The notes below the pieces were generated by a model. It was given only the letters and a program-made list of their open reading frames with translations, did not search any database and had not been told where the DNA came from. From assembly GCA_016781775.1 (NCBI GenBank), contig JADDPR010000278.1:1-6257 (forward strand): a DNA stretch of 6,257 nt, in the 5' to 3' direction. The translations under genes and the position numbers were made by a program. The stretch's first letter is position 1; every line of letters begins with the position of its first letter. This stretch comes from Rubrobacter sp. GTDB taxonomy: Bacteria; Actinomycetota; Rubrobacteria; Rubrobacterales; Rubrobacteraceae. Shown piece by piece: positions 1-6,180 of the stretch.

Positions 1-114
1 GGTACCCCTCCCACACCTTCGGGTCCGGCGGAACACGATGAGGGTGGCAAGGTCAACGGTCCTACCCGTCCCCGGAGCGTAGCCTCGCACAGCTACCCCA
101 GGCGCCGCGTTCTG
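1..114 (-). pseudogene. Decayed 3' end of a livF-like ABC ATPase gene (cut by window edge)
   Basis: Bases 1-33 align without gaps to 862-894, the tail of the intact livF, with 27 of 33 identical, including a shared 12-base run. In the matching frame the minus strand reads DPKVWEGY, against DPKVREAY in livF. Further upstream, in a frame shifted by one base, it reads QNA, then RGY, then TG, in the same order as livF residues 192-210. The RGY-to-TG distance is identical, the QN-to-RGY distance is two codons shorter, and one base is missing before DPKV. Net length is 114 against 121 bases. No Walker or signature motif is found upstream, where an unrelated gene ends at 223, so only about 40 C-terminal codons remain. 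I infer a frameshifted, truncated livF paralogue; chance similarity of GC-rich sequence remains possible. Confidence 0.5.
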
Positions 115-123
115 CGCGGCGCC
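101..123. repeat. Perfect 9-bp inverted repeat, 5-base loop
   Basis: GGCGCCGCG at 101-109 is followed by the loop TTCTG and the exact complement CGCGGCGCC at 115-123. The very GC-rich stem would form a stable hairpin in RNA from either strand. No T-run follows on either side, so it is not a standard intrinsic terminator. It overlaps the upstream end of the presumed livF remnant and lies about 100 bases beyond the stop of the coiled-coil gene. Confidence 0.55.
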
Positions 124-152
124 GCACGCTGGAGAATCTGCCCACTCGCGGG

Positions 153-208
153 CCGGTAAGGTCCCCTATGGCCCGTCTTCGCAACCACCGCGGCGGTTGC
201 CTTACCGG
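153..208. repeat. Nested inverted repeat downstream of the coiled-coil gene
   Basis: CCGGTAAGG at 153-161 and its exact complement CCTTACCGG at 200-208 enclose a 20-base near-palindrome at 181-200 (GCAACC...GGTTGC ends, one mismatched pair). The two structures share base 200, so an RNA could fold as an outer 9-bp stem holding an inner hairpin, or in slightly shifted alternatives. It starts about 15 bases past the stop codon of the minus-strand coiled-coil gene. It is therefore a candidate transcript end or 3' stabilising structure for that gene, although no U-tract follows. The 9-bp inverted ends over 56 bp would also fit a small REP- or MITE-like element; no flanking duplication was seen. 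Confidence 0.5.
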
Positions 209-222
209 GAGCCGTCGTGGGG

Positions 223-750
223 TTAACGGCGGAGGTCGTGCTCTTCTATGAGTGGGGCCGCCGCCCGGTTCACCTCGCCCTTCTGCACGTCGAGCGTGTC
301 GAGAAGCTCTATGAGGCGGCCCTTGAGCTCGCGGGTGTGGGCGGCGTGCTCCTCGAGGAGGCCGGAGGCCGTGCGGGCGAGCTCGCGGGCCGTCTCCTCC
401 TCGTCGAGGTCGGCGTCGGCGAAGCGACGGGCGGCCTTCTCGCGGCGGCGCCCGACACGGTCGAGTTCGCGGGAGTTTTTGCCGTAGCTTTTCTCCATCT
501 CCCTGAGCCTGTCGTCGTCCCCACCGCGCGTCGCGTCGTTCATCTGGCCGAGCAGGGAGACGCCGCGGCCCTGGAGCTTGCTCAACTCGGCGTCGAACTC
601 CGCGAGCTCGGCTTTTGCCTCGTCCCGGCGACGGAGCCTCTCCCGGAACTCATCGTGCAGGCCCTTGCAGCGCTCCTTGTAGAGCTCGGCCTCGCTTTGG
701 ATCTCGGCCGCCATCTGGTCGGCTAGCGTGCTGCGTTTGAAGAGCGGCAT
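223..750 (-). CDS. Small charged coiled-coil protein of unknown function
   Basis: The product has 175 residues, and I do not recognise its family. Almost the whole chain looks helical and rich in Glu, Arg, Lys and Ala: a first helix at about residues 8-62, a Gly/Asp-rich break at 61-80, and further charged helices at about 81-110 and 116-165 with heptad-like hydrophobic spacing. There is no signal peptide, membrane segment or catalytic motif, and only one Cys (28), so it is probably a cytoplasmic oligomeric or scaffolding protein. The ATG at 750 is chosen because GGGGAGG sits 9 bases before it; the in-frame GTG at 795 has no ribosome binding site and falls at the predicted transcription start. 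The gene follows livF by about 97 bases but seems to have its own promoter, so a role in amino acid transport is not implied. PspA-like helical proteins were considered, but no specific match is visible. Confidence 0.75.
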   Translation of the reverse strand: MPLFKRSTLADQMAAEIQSEAELYKERCKGLHDEFRERLRRRDEAKAELAEFDAELSKLQGRGVSLLGQMNDATRGGDDDRLREMEKSYGKNSRELDRVGRRREKAARRFADADLDEEETARELARTASGLLEEHAAHTRELKGRLIELLDTLDVQKGEVNRAAAPLIEEHDLRR

Positions 751-800
751 CCGTCCACACCTCCCCTGGCCGCGGAATCTACTCGCCTCTTGCACGTTGG

Positions 801-829
801 ATGATAGCGCGGACGGGCCGCTTTGAGAA
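801..829 (-). promoter_or_regulatory. Probable sigma-70-type promoter of the coiled-coil gene
   Basis: On the minus strand TTCTCA (829-824; 4 of 6 consensus) is followed by a 17-base spacer and TATCAT (806-801; 5 of 6). The expected start is near 794, giving a leader of about 44 bases before the ATG at 750. It lies between the livF stop and this gene, and I see no convincing terminator upstream, so read-through from the liv operon could add to expression. Confidence 0.5.
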
Positions 830-847
830 CCGGATGTGGCTCGAAGC

Positions 848-1555
848 CTAGATCTCCCCCAGGTACGCCTCGCGGACCTTCGGGTCCTGCCGAAGCTTCT
901 CCGCCGGCGCGGAGTTGACGACGGCGCCGGTCTCCAAGACGTAGCCGCGCGTCGCGATCTCCAGGGCCACGTTGGCGTTCTGCTCGACGAGAAGGATCGT
1001 CGTGCCCTGCTTGTTTATCTCCTGGATAATCTGGAAGATCCGCTCGACGAGCACGGGCGCCAGCCCCATCGAGGGCTCGTCCAGGAGGAGGAGCTTCGGG
1101 CGGCTCATGAGGGCGCGGCCGATGGCGAGCATCTGCTGCTCGCCGCCGGACATCGTGCCGGCCTCCTGCTTTATGCGCTCCTTGAGGCGCGGGAAGAGGT
1201 CGAAGACGCGGTCCATGTCCTCACGGATGTCGTCCGTGCGGTGGTAGGCGCCCATCTCCAGGTTCTCGCGGACGGTCATGCGGGAGAAGATCTTGCGTCC
1301 CTCGGGACTCTGGGCTATTCCCTTGGAGATCATGTCGTGCGCCGGGGTCCCCTGTATCTCCTCGCCGTCGAAGACGACCCGGCCCTGCTTCGGCGGCAGG
1401 ACGCCGTGGATGCTCCTGAGGGTCGTCGTCTTGCCGGCCCCGTTGGAGCCGATGAGCGTGACGACCTCCCCCTCCTCGACGGTGAGCGAGACGCCCCTCA
1501 GGGCCTGGATGTGGCCGTAGAAGCTGTGGATGTTCTCTACTTCGAGTAGCGCCAT
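848..1555 (-). CDS. livF: Branched-chain amino acid ABC transporter ATPase LivF
   Basis: This is one of the two cytoplasmic ATPases that power the LIV importer; it would pair with LivG beneath LivH-LivM. Its 235 residues are the usual LivF length. Visible motifs are Walker A GSNGAGKTT (36-44), the Q-loop region around Gln82 in AQSPEGRKIF, signature SGGEQQ (136-141), Walker B LLLLDEP (155-161) with catalytic Glu160, and the family tail REAYLGEI. The switch-loop histidine is replaced by Gln192 (LVEQNA), which is characteristic of LivF proteins rather than a defect. The ATG at 1555 follows the livG stop by three bases. No strong ribosome binding site is visible, so coupling to livG translation is likely. 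It is the last gene of the operon. Confidence 0.96.
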   Translation of the reverse strand: MALLEVENIHSFYGHIQALRGVSLTVEEGEVVTLIGSNGAGKTTTLRSIHGVLPPKQGRVVFDGEEIQGTPAHDMISKGIAQSPEGRKIFSRMTVRENLEMGAYHRTDDIREDMDRVFDLFPRLKERIKQEAGTMSGGEQQMLAIGRALMSRPKLLLLDEPSMGLAPVLVERIFQIIQEINKQGTTILLVEQNANVALEIATRGYVLETGAVVNSAPAEKLRQDPKVREAYLGEI

Positions 1556-1558
1556 GCT

Positions 1559-2374
1559 TTAACCCGTTCTAGCCGTGCCGAGGTAGGCCTCGATGACCCG
1601 CTCGTCCTGGCGGACCTCGGTCGGGGTGCCCTCGGAGATCTTCTCGCCGTGGTCGAGGACCGTCACCCGGTCGGAGATGCTCATCACGACCCGCATCTCG
1701 TGCTCGATAAGGAGGACGGAGAGCCCCCGCTCCTCCCTCAAACGCCCGATAAGCTCCGTCAGGCGCGCCGTCTCCTGCGGGTTCATCCCCGCCGTTGGCT
1801 CGTCGAGGAGGAGCAGCTTCGGATCGGAGGCGAGCGCCCGCGCGATCTCCAGCCTGCGCTGGTCCCCGTAGGGGAGGTTCTTGGCGAAGGTCTGCCTACC
1901 CCTGAGACCGACGAAGCCGAGGAGGGCGTGCGCCCTCTCGCGGGCCTCCTTCTCCTCGCGGCTCACGCCGGGGGTGCCCAGGATCGAGCCGAGGATGCTC
2001 CCCTTGAGGCGGACGTGCATCCCGGCGAGCACGTTGTCGACGGCGCTCATCGTGCCGAAGAGCCGGATGTTCTGGAAGGTGCGACCGAGGCCCATCTGGG
2101 CCCGCTCGTGCGGCTTCATCCTCGTTATGTCGCGCCCGGTGAGGACGAAGCGGCCGCTCGTGGGGATGTACAGCCCGCTCACCATGTTGAAGAACGTCGT
2201 CTTCCCGGCCCCGTTCGGCCCTATCAAGCTGACGATCGCGCGCTCCGGGATGTCGAAGTCGACCGAGTTGACGGCCACGAGGCCGCCGAAGGTCTTGGTG
2301 ATCCCGCGCGCCTCCAGGATGTTGGTAACGCCCGCGCCGTTGGCCGCGCGGGCTCCCCCGTTGGGCTCAGGCAC
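1559..2374 (-). CDS. livG: Branched-chain amino acid ABC transporter ATPase LivG
   Basis: This is the second ATPase of the LIV importer. Its 271 residues are slightly longer than the usual 250-260 because of a Gly/Ala-rich N-terminus of about 17 residues. Motifs: Walker A GPNGAGKTT (52-60), Q-loop Gln101 in TFQNIRLF, signature LPYGDQRR (167-174) in place of the more common SYGQQRR, Walker B LLLLDEPTAGMNP (187-199) and switch histidine His225 in IEHEM. The C-terminus ends in the VIEAYLG motif typical of LivG. The GTG start at 2374 is preceded by GGAGG about 8 bases upstream and overlaps the livM stop by 8 bases. Together with livF it would form the nucleotide-binding pair. Confidence 0.96.
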   Translation of the reverse strand: MPEPNGGARAANGAGVTNILEARGITKTFGGLVAVNSVDFDIPERAIVSLIGPNGAGKTTFFNMVSGLYIPTSGRFVLTGRDITRMKPHERAQMGLGRTFQNIRLFGTMSAVDNVLAGMHVRLKGSILGSILGTPGVSREEKEARERAHALLGFVGLRGRQTFAKNLPYGDQRRLEIARALASDPKLLLLDEPTAGMNPQETARLTELIGRLREERGLSVLLIEHEMRVVMSISDRVTVLDHGEKISEGTPTEVRQDERVIEAYLGTARTG

Positions 2375-3539
2375 GGGCCGTACCTCCGAGCGCGTCGCCG
2401 CCGGTGCTGTCGTCGTGCAGCTCCTCTTGTCGCTGACGGTTCGGGATGATCCCCTCCGGTCTCAGGAGCATCATGAGGACGAGGATGATGCCGAAGATAA
2501 AGAAATTGTATTTGGGGATGTCCGCCCCCGAGAGGAGCGGGCTCCCCAGCGCGTCGCCGATCGCGTGAACCCAGCCGTTAATCTGGGGGAGCAGGTAGAA
2601 GTTGATCCCCTGCAAGGCTATGGCGCCCAGGATCACACCGTAGATGTTCCCCATCCCGCCGAGGATGACCATGCACAGGATCAGGATCGAGATGTTGAAC
2701 GAGAAGCTCGTCGGGAAGATGCTCTTGATGAACGCCCCGTAGAACGCCCCGGCGATCCCCCCGAAGACCGCGCCGAGGGCGTACGCCCAGAGCTTCGTCG
2801 TGACCGGGTTGATCCCCATCGCCGCCGCGGCCGTCTCGTCCTCCCGCACGGAGACCCACGCCCTACCGAGCCTGGAGTCCCTGAGCCTGATGTTCACGAA
2901 GATCGTGATGAGGACCAGGACCAGGATAGTGTAGTACCAGGGGTTGAGGTCCAGCGTCCCGAACCGCTGCCAGGAGCTCAAGGACTCCGGGAGGAACGGG
3001 ATGCCGGGCGAGTCGATGGACTTGATGCCTACGGTCCCGTTCGTGAGGTTGAAGCCACCGAGGTTGTCCCCGTTCTGGAAGAATCGCGGGATGATCTCGC
3101 CGAACCCGAGCGTCACGATCGCGAGGTAATCTCCGCGCAGCCTCAGGGTCGGGGCGCCGATAAGGACGCCGCACAGGGCGGTGAAGGCGCCCGCGACGAG
3201 CAGCACGATCCAGAACGAGATGTGTATCCCCGGACGCGCCCCGCCGCTCAAGCTCTGCGCCGTGGAGAGAAACGAGAAGCTCACCTGGTTGAAGTGGCTG
3301 GAGGCGAGCCAGCCCATGACGTAAGCCCCGAGGGCATAGAACGCCACGAAGCCCAGGTCCAGAAGCCCGGCGAAGCCGATCACGATGTTCAGCCCGAGCG
3401 CCAGCATCACGTAGACCGCGATAACGATGATCGGGAACATGAGCCCCAGGCCCAAGCCGTCGTCCAGGAGCGGGAAGAGGAACGCCAGCGTGATAAGGAC
3501 CGCCGGCAGGGCGAACCTCTTGAGAGCCACGCCCCTCAT
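2367..3539 (-). CDS. livM: Branched-chain amino acid ABC transporter permease LivM
   Basis: This inner-membrane permease of the LIV importer (bacterial BPD_transp_2 type) pairs with LivH. Its 390 residues contain many hydrophobic segments. Family hallmarks are GLNIVIGFAGLLDLGFVAFYALGAY (49-73), PTLRLRGDYLAIVTLGFGEI (130-149), and near the C-terminus the cytoplasmic coupling and glycine-rich stretch with VILGGMGNIYG. A cytoplasmic tail rich in charged residues follows the last segment. The ATG at 3539 overlaps the livH stop as ATGA. The frame is open much further upstream, to 4223, but that part is antisense-like low-complexity sequence inside livH with no permease features, so it is excluded. 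A GGGAG motif 9-10 bases before the ATG may serve as ribosome binding site. Confidence 0.95.
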   Translation of the reverse strand: MRGVALKRFALPAVLITLAFLFPLLDDGLGLGLMFPIIVIAVYVMLALGLNIVIGFAGLLDLGFVAFYALGAYVMGWLASSHFNQVSFSFLSTAQSLSGGARPGIHISFWIVLLVAGAFTALCGVLIGAPTLRLRGDYLAIVTLGFGEIIPRFFQNGDNLGGFNLTNGTVGIKSIDSPGIPFLPESLSSWQRFGTLDLNPWYYTILVLVLITIFVNIRLRDSRLGRAWVSVREDETAAAAMGINPVTTKLWAYALGAVFGGIAGAFYGAFIKSIFPTSFSFNISILILCMVILGGMGNIYGVILGAIALQGINFYLLPQINGWVHAIGDALGSPLLSGADIPKYNFFIFGIILVLMMLLRPEGIIPNRQRQEELHDDSTGGDALGGTARA

Positions 3540-4630
3540 GCCCGGCCACTCCCGCCGCCCTGGGTTGCCGAACGGTCGCCGAGTAGACCCGTGGGCCGGA
3601 AGACGAGGACCAGGACAAGGACCGCGAAGATCACGATCGAGGTCCAGCGCACCCCGACGTACTGATCCGCCATCGAGCCGATGATCCCGATCAGTAGCCC
3701 CCCGACCACGGCGCCCGAGAGGTTGCCGATGCCGCCGAGGACGGCCGCCGTGAAGGCGTAGAGCCCCTGCGTGAAGCCGACGTTGAAGACGGTAATACCG
3801 TTGAAGAGCCCGTACATCACGCCGGAGGCCCCCGCCAGGATGCCACCGAGAAGGAAGGTAACGGAGATCGTGCGGTTCACGTTGATCCCGACCATCGCCG
3901 CGGCCTCCTTGTCTTGAGCCACCGCCCGCATCGCCTTGCCCTGCTTGGTGTTTTTTATGAAGTAGGAGAGCCCGACGAGGAGGGGTATCGTCACGGCCAG
4001 GACGAACAGGTCCTTCCACCGGAAGACGATGGCGTCGCCCGGAAGGATGTTCGCGCTGGAGATAAGGTCCGGGAACGGGACCTGGGCGGGGCCCTTCCAG
4101 ACCAGTCCTACGTTCTGAAGGATAAACGACATGCCGATCGCGGTGATCAGGACGGCAAGACGCGGCGAGTTCCTCAAGGGCTTGTACGCGATGCGCTCGA
4201 TACCGACGTTGAGGAGGCCGCACGCGGCCATGGCCACGACGAGGGCTATAAGCACCCCGGCTACCTTTATGATGGTCCCCGAGTCCCCGGAGATCGGGGC
4301 GAAGAGACCGAGGCCGAAGAGCGTCCCCGAGAGGACCGTCAGGCCGACGAACGAGCCGATCATGAAGTTGTCGCCGTGGGCGAAGTTGATAAGCTCGATG
4401 ATCCCGTAGACCAAGGTGTAGCCGAGGGCTATAAGGGCGATAATCGCCCCGTTGGTTAGGCCTATGAGAAGCTGCGAGGTGAACTGCCCCGGGTCCTGGA
4501 CCGCCTGCACGAGCAGCAGCGCCAGCATGAGCGCCACCACGGCGACCGCCAGACGAGACTGCCAGCTTGAATGCCTCAGGCCCTCGAGGAGAGCCCCCGA
4601 GAGGGTCTTGGTAGCGTCACCGGTAGTCAA
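3536..4630 (-). CDS. livH: Branched-chain amino acid ABC transporter permease LivH
   Basis: This inner-membrane permease forms the transport channel with LivM. The family signature LGYTLVYGIIELINFAHGDNFMIG lies at residues 69-92, and VLGGIGNLSGAVVGG near the C-terminus is the usual second conserved stretch. At 364 residues it is longer than the roughly 290-310 common for LivH. The extra part is N-terminal and includes an additional predicted membrane helix at about 27-44 before the core begins near residue 50. The start is TTG at 4630, with AAGAGGA six bases upstream on the minus strand; no better start is seen. It follows livK by 86 bases containing a stem-loop, and its stop overlaps the livM start as ATGA. 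Confidence 0.94.
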   Translation of the reverse strand: MTTGDATKTLSGALLEGLRHSSWQSRLAVAVVALMLALLLVQAVQDPGQFTSQLLIGLTNGAIIALIALGYTLVYGIIELINFAHGDNFMIGSFVGLTVLSGTLFGLGLFAPISGDSGTIIKVAGVLIALVVAMAACGLLNVGIERIAYKPLRNSPRLAVLITAIGMSFILQNVGLVWKGPAQVPFPDLISSANILPGDAIVFRWKDLFVLAVTIPLLVGLSYFIKNTKQGKAMRAVAQDKEAAAMVGINVNRTISVTFLLGGILAGASGVMYGLFNGITVFNVGFTQGLYAFTAAVLGGIGNLSGAVVGGLLIGIIGSMADQYVGVRWTSIVIFAVLVLVLVFRPTGLLGDRSATQGGGSGRA

Positions 4631-4653
4631 TGAGAGTGTCCTCTTCTAGGAGC

Positions 4654-4682
4654 GGGGACCGGTCAAGAGTGCGCCGGTCCCC
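4654..4682 (-). promoter_or_regulatory. Intercistronic stem-loop between livK and livH
   Basis: A perfect 9-bp inverted repeat, GGGGACCGG (4654-4662) and CCGGTCCCC (4674-4682), encloses an 11-base loop. It begins 35 bases after the livK stop and ends before the livH ribosome binding site. No U-run follows, so it is not a classical terminator. In operons for binding-protein-dependent transport, such structures commonly protect the upstream message from 3' decay or cause partial termination, so that binding protein exceeds permease. That role is inferred here. Confidence 0.6.
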
Positions 4683-4716
4683 ATGCTCGATCATCTTGCT
4701 TTGCCTGCCGCCCGGT

Positions 4717-5991
4717 CTACTCCGCCGACGCGGTTACGTCGGAGACGTCGAGGGTGCGATCCAGCGTGAACTGCCCGTCCTCGACGGTCTGCACGGAGAG
4801 CTCGGTGAGCGTCGTGTCGCCGTCCTCGTCGAAGCTCCACTCGCCGAGCACGCCTTCGTAGTCCTCGGTGGCGAGAATCTCGCGCAGGACGCCCTCGCGG
4901 GTGACGTCGCCGTCGGCCTCGTAGGCGCGCTCGATGGCGTCGAGCATCACGTTGGCCGCCTCGTAGGCGTAGGCGGTGTACGGCTGGATGTCCTCGTTGT
5001 ACTTCTCCTCGTAGTTCTCTACGAAGTCCTGGCCCTCGTCGGAGAGCTCTTCCTCCGGCAGGCCGCCGAAGGTAACGTAGATGCCCTCCGCCGCGTCGCC
5101 CGCCTGGTTGAGGAGCTCGTCGACGAAGATGCCGTCCGGCCCGATAAACGCGACGTCCTCGTTGCTCATGCCGGCCCCGACCTTGTCCTTTATAAGCTGG
5201 CCGGCGTTGTTCTCGATGATGCCGCCGAAGTAGATGGCGTCAGGCTCTGCCTGCGCGATCTTGTTCATCAGCGAGCGGTAGTTCGAGGCGGAACCGTCGA
5301 TTCCCTCGCGCCCGAGGATCTCGATGTCGAGCTCCTCGGCGACCCTCTCGAACTGGTCGGCGAGGCCCTTGCCGTAGGTCTCACGGTCGTCGAGGATGTA
5401 GACCGACTCGAGGCCCTCCTCGTCCATCAGGGTAGCGCCGGCCGCACCCTGCTTGTCGTCGGCCACGATCACACGGGCGTAGTTGCGCTCGCCCGTCGGG
5501 TAGTACTTGTCCGGCTCGTCGGGCTCGCCGCCGGGCTTCGTCAGGCCGATGTAGGTGTTGGCCGGGCTGATCATGCCTAGCCCCGCCTCGTTGAGGATCG
5601 GGATCTCGACCGCCGCGCATCCAGAGTTGAACGGGCCGATCCAACCGACCACCTCGTCGCGCTGCGCAACACTTTGCGCGTTCTCGGCGCACTTGGCCTC
5701 GTCCCACTGCCCTGCTTGCGCCGTCGCGTCGTCCAGGGACTCGTACTTCACCCTGACTTCCCCGGCCATGCCGTCCCGCTCCTGCAGCGCGAGCTCGATG
5801 GAGTTCACCATCGTCTCGGTCTGGGCGCGGTTCGCCCCCTGCAACGGGAAGTCGCTGACGATCGTCGCAGTCGGCCCCTCCGCGCTACCACCCTGCCCCT
5901 CGCCGCCACCGCCGCCGCCGCAGCCCACGACTACAAGAGCCGAAGCTACCCCCAATGCCGCAAGCATTCCTGCCTTATGCTTCCCCGTCAC
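4717..5991 (-). CDS. livK: Branched-chain amino acid ABC transporter substrate-binding lipoprotein LivK
   Basis: This is the extracytoplasmic receptor that captures leucine, isoleucine, valine or related amino acids and delivers them to LivHM. It has 424 residues. The N-terminus has Lys/His charges, a hydrophobic stretch (about 9-20) and a lipobox VVVGC with Cys24 as lipidation site, then a Gly-rich linker to about 35. The type-1 periplasmic-binding fold follows (Peripla_BP_6 style): TIVSDFPLQG near 43-52, GPFNSGCAAVEIPILNEAG (119-137), MISPANTYIGL (140-150) and, later, PYTAYAYEAANVMLDAI. Cys101 and Cys125 are spaced like the disulfide pair of E. coli LIV-binding proteins. The mature chain is strongly acidic. 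The GTG start at 5991 has AGGAGG four bases upstream; an internal ATG at codon 9 would remove the charged n-region. Exact ligand cannot be told from sequence; amides or other amino acids are possible. Confidence 0.94.
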   Translation of the reverse strand: MTGKHKAGMLAALGVASALVVVGCGGGGGGEGQGGSAEGPTATIVSDFPLQGANRAQTETMVNSIELALQERDGMAGEVRVKYESLDDATAQAGQWDEAKCAENAQSVAQRDEVVGWIGPFNSGCAAVEIPILNEAGLGMISPANTYIGLTKPGGEPDEPDKYYPTGERNYARVIVADDKQGAAGATLMDEEGLESVYILDDRETYGKGLADQFERVAEELDIEILGREGIDGSASNYRSLMNKIAQAEPDAIYFGGIIENNAGQLIKDKVGAGMSNEDVAFIGPDGIFVDELLNQAGDAAEGIYVTFGGLPEEELSDEGQDFVENYEEKYNEDIQPYTAYAYEAANVMLDAIERAYEADGDVTREGVLREILATEDYEGVLGEWSFDEDGDTTLTELSVQTVEDGQFTLDRTLDVSDVTASAE

Positions 5992-6007
5992 CCTGCCTCC
6001 TTCTAAG

Positions 6008-6025
6008 GGCCCACCACGGAGGGCC
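6008..6025 (-). promoter_or_regulatory. Small hairpin just before the livK ribosome binding site
   Basis: GGCCC at 6008-6012 and GGGCC at 6021-6025 can pair as a 5-bp stem with an 8-base loop in the livK leader RNA. The stem ends about nine bases before the AGGAGG of livK, so it could influence ribosome access. The stem is short and the region is GC-rich, so it may be incidental. Confidence 0.25.
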
Positions 6026-6100
6026 TCCCAATAACCCGCCTCGCCCCCACCGACCGCGACAAACCCGGGCCGGTTCGCGAAGAGTTTTCATCGGAACGAA

Positions 6101-6129
6101 ATTATCACCAAGCCGCATCTTACAGTCAA
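6101..6129 (-). promoter_or_regulatory. Sigma-70-type promoter of the liv operon
   Basis: On the minus strand TTGACT (6129-6124; 5 of 6 consensus), a 17-base spacer and GATAAT (6106-6101; 5 of 6) form a strong-looking vegetative promoter. Transcription should start near 6094, leaving a leader of about 100 bases before the livK GTG at 5991. No other comparable promoter is seen in the livK-tRNA gap, so this is the likely driver of livKHMGF. Confidence 0.8.
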
Positions 6130-6131
6130 CC

Positions 6132-6161
6132 GTGAGGGCCCGGTATGGCCCGTGGTATAAT
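6132..6161 (+). promoter_or_regulatory. Promoter of the tRNA-Leu gene, extended -10
   Basis: A perfect TATAAT at 6156-6161 is preceded by TG at 6153-6154, giving an extended -10 element. The -35 region is weak: GTGAGG at 6132-6137 with an 18-base spacer matches 3 of 6. The predicted start is near 6168, about 13 bases before the tRNA. The -35 side lies back to back with the liv promoter. Confidence 0.75.
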
Positions 6162-6180
6162 TGTTGGCGTCTTTCCCCGC

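Noticed and set aside
1..6. GGTACC at the first base as a cloning-site junction
   Set aside because: The following bases keep matching the livF tail, so the hexamer fits the native sequence and no vector sequence is seen.
751..795. Longer start (GTG at 795) for the coiled-coil gene
   Set aside because: There is no ribosome binding site upstream, and the predicted transcription start is at about the same base; the ATG at 750 has GGGGAGG at good spacing.
838..848. Tiny hairpin GGCT-CGA-AGCC at the livF stop as operon terminator
   Set aside because: The stem is only 4 bp with no U-tract; too weak to call.
836..1549. Plus-strand open frame of 237 codons opposite livF
   Set aside because: It almost exactly mirrors livF, which has all ABC ATPase motifs. 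The antisense translation is low complexity with no recognisable domain.
1649..3665. Long plus-strand open frames opposite livG and livM (up to 594 codons)
   Set aside because: They lie antisense to confidently identified genes, are rich in Arg, Pro, Asp and Glu as expected for mirror frames in GC-rich DNA, and show no domain or ribosome binding site.
3540..4223. Upstream extension of the livM frame to a 618-residue protein
   Set aside because: The extension lies inside livH in another frame, is Arg/Gly-rich and lacks permease features; the ATG at 3539 overlapping the livH stop is the natural start.
4630..5580. Plus-strand open frame of 316 codons opposite livK
   Set aside because: It is the antisense shadow of the livK frame. 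Its Val/Leu/Asp-rich repetitive composition and lack of motifs argue against a gene.
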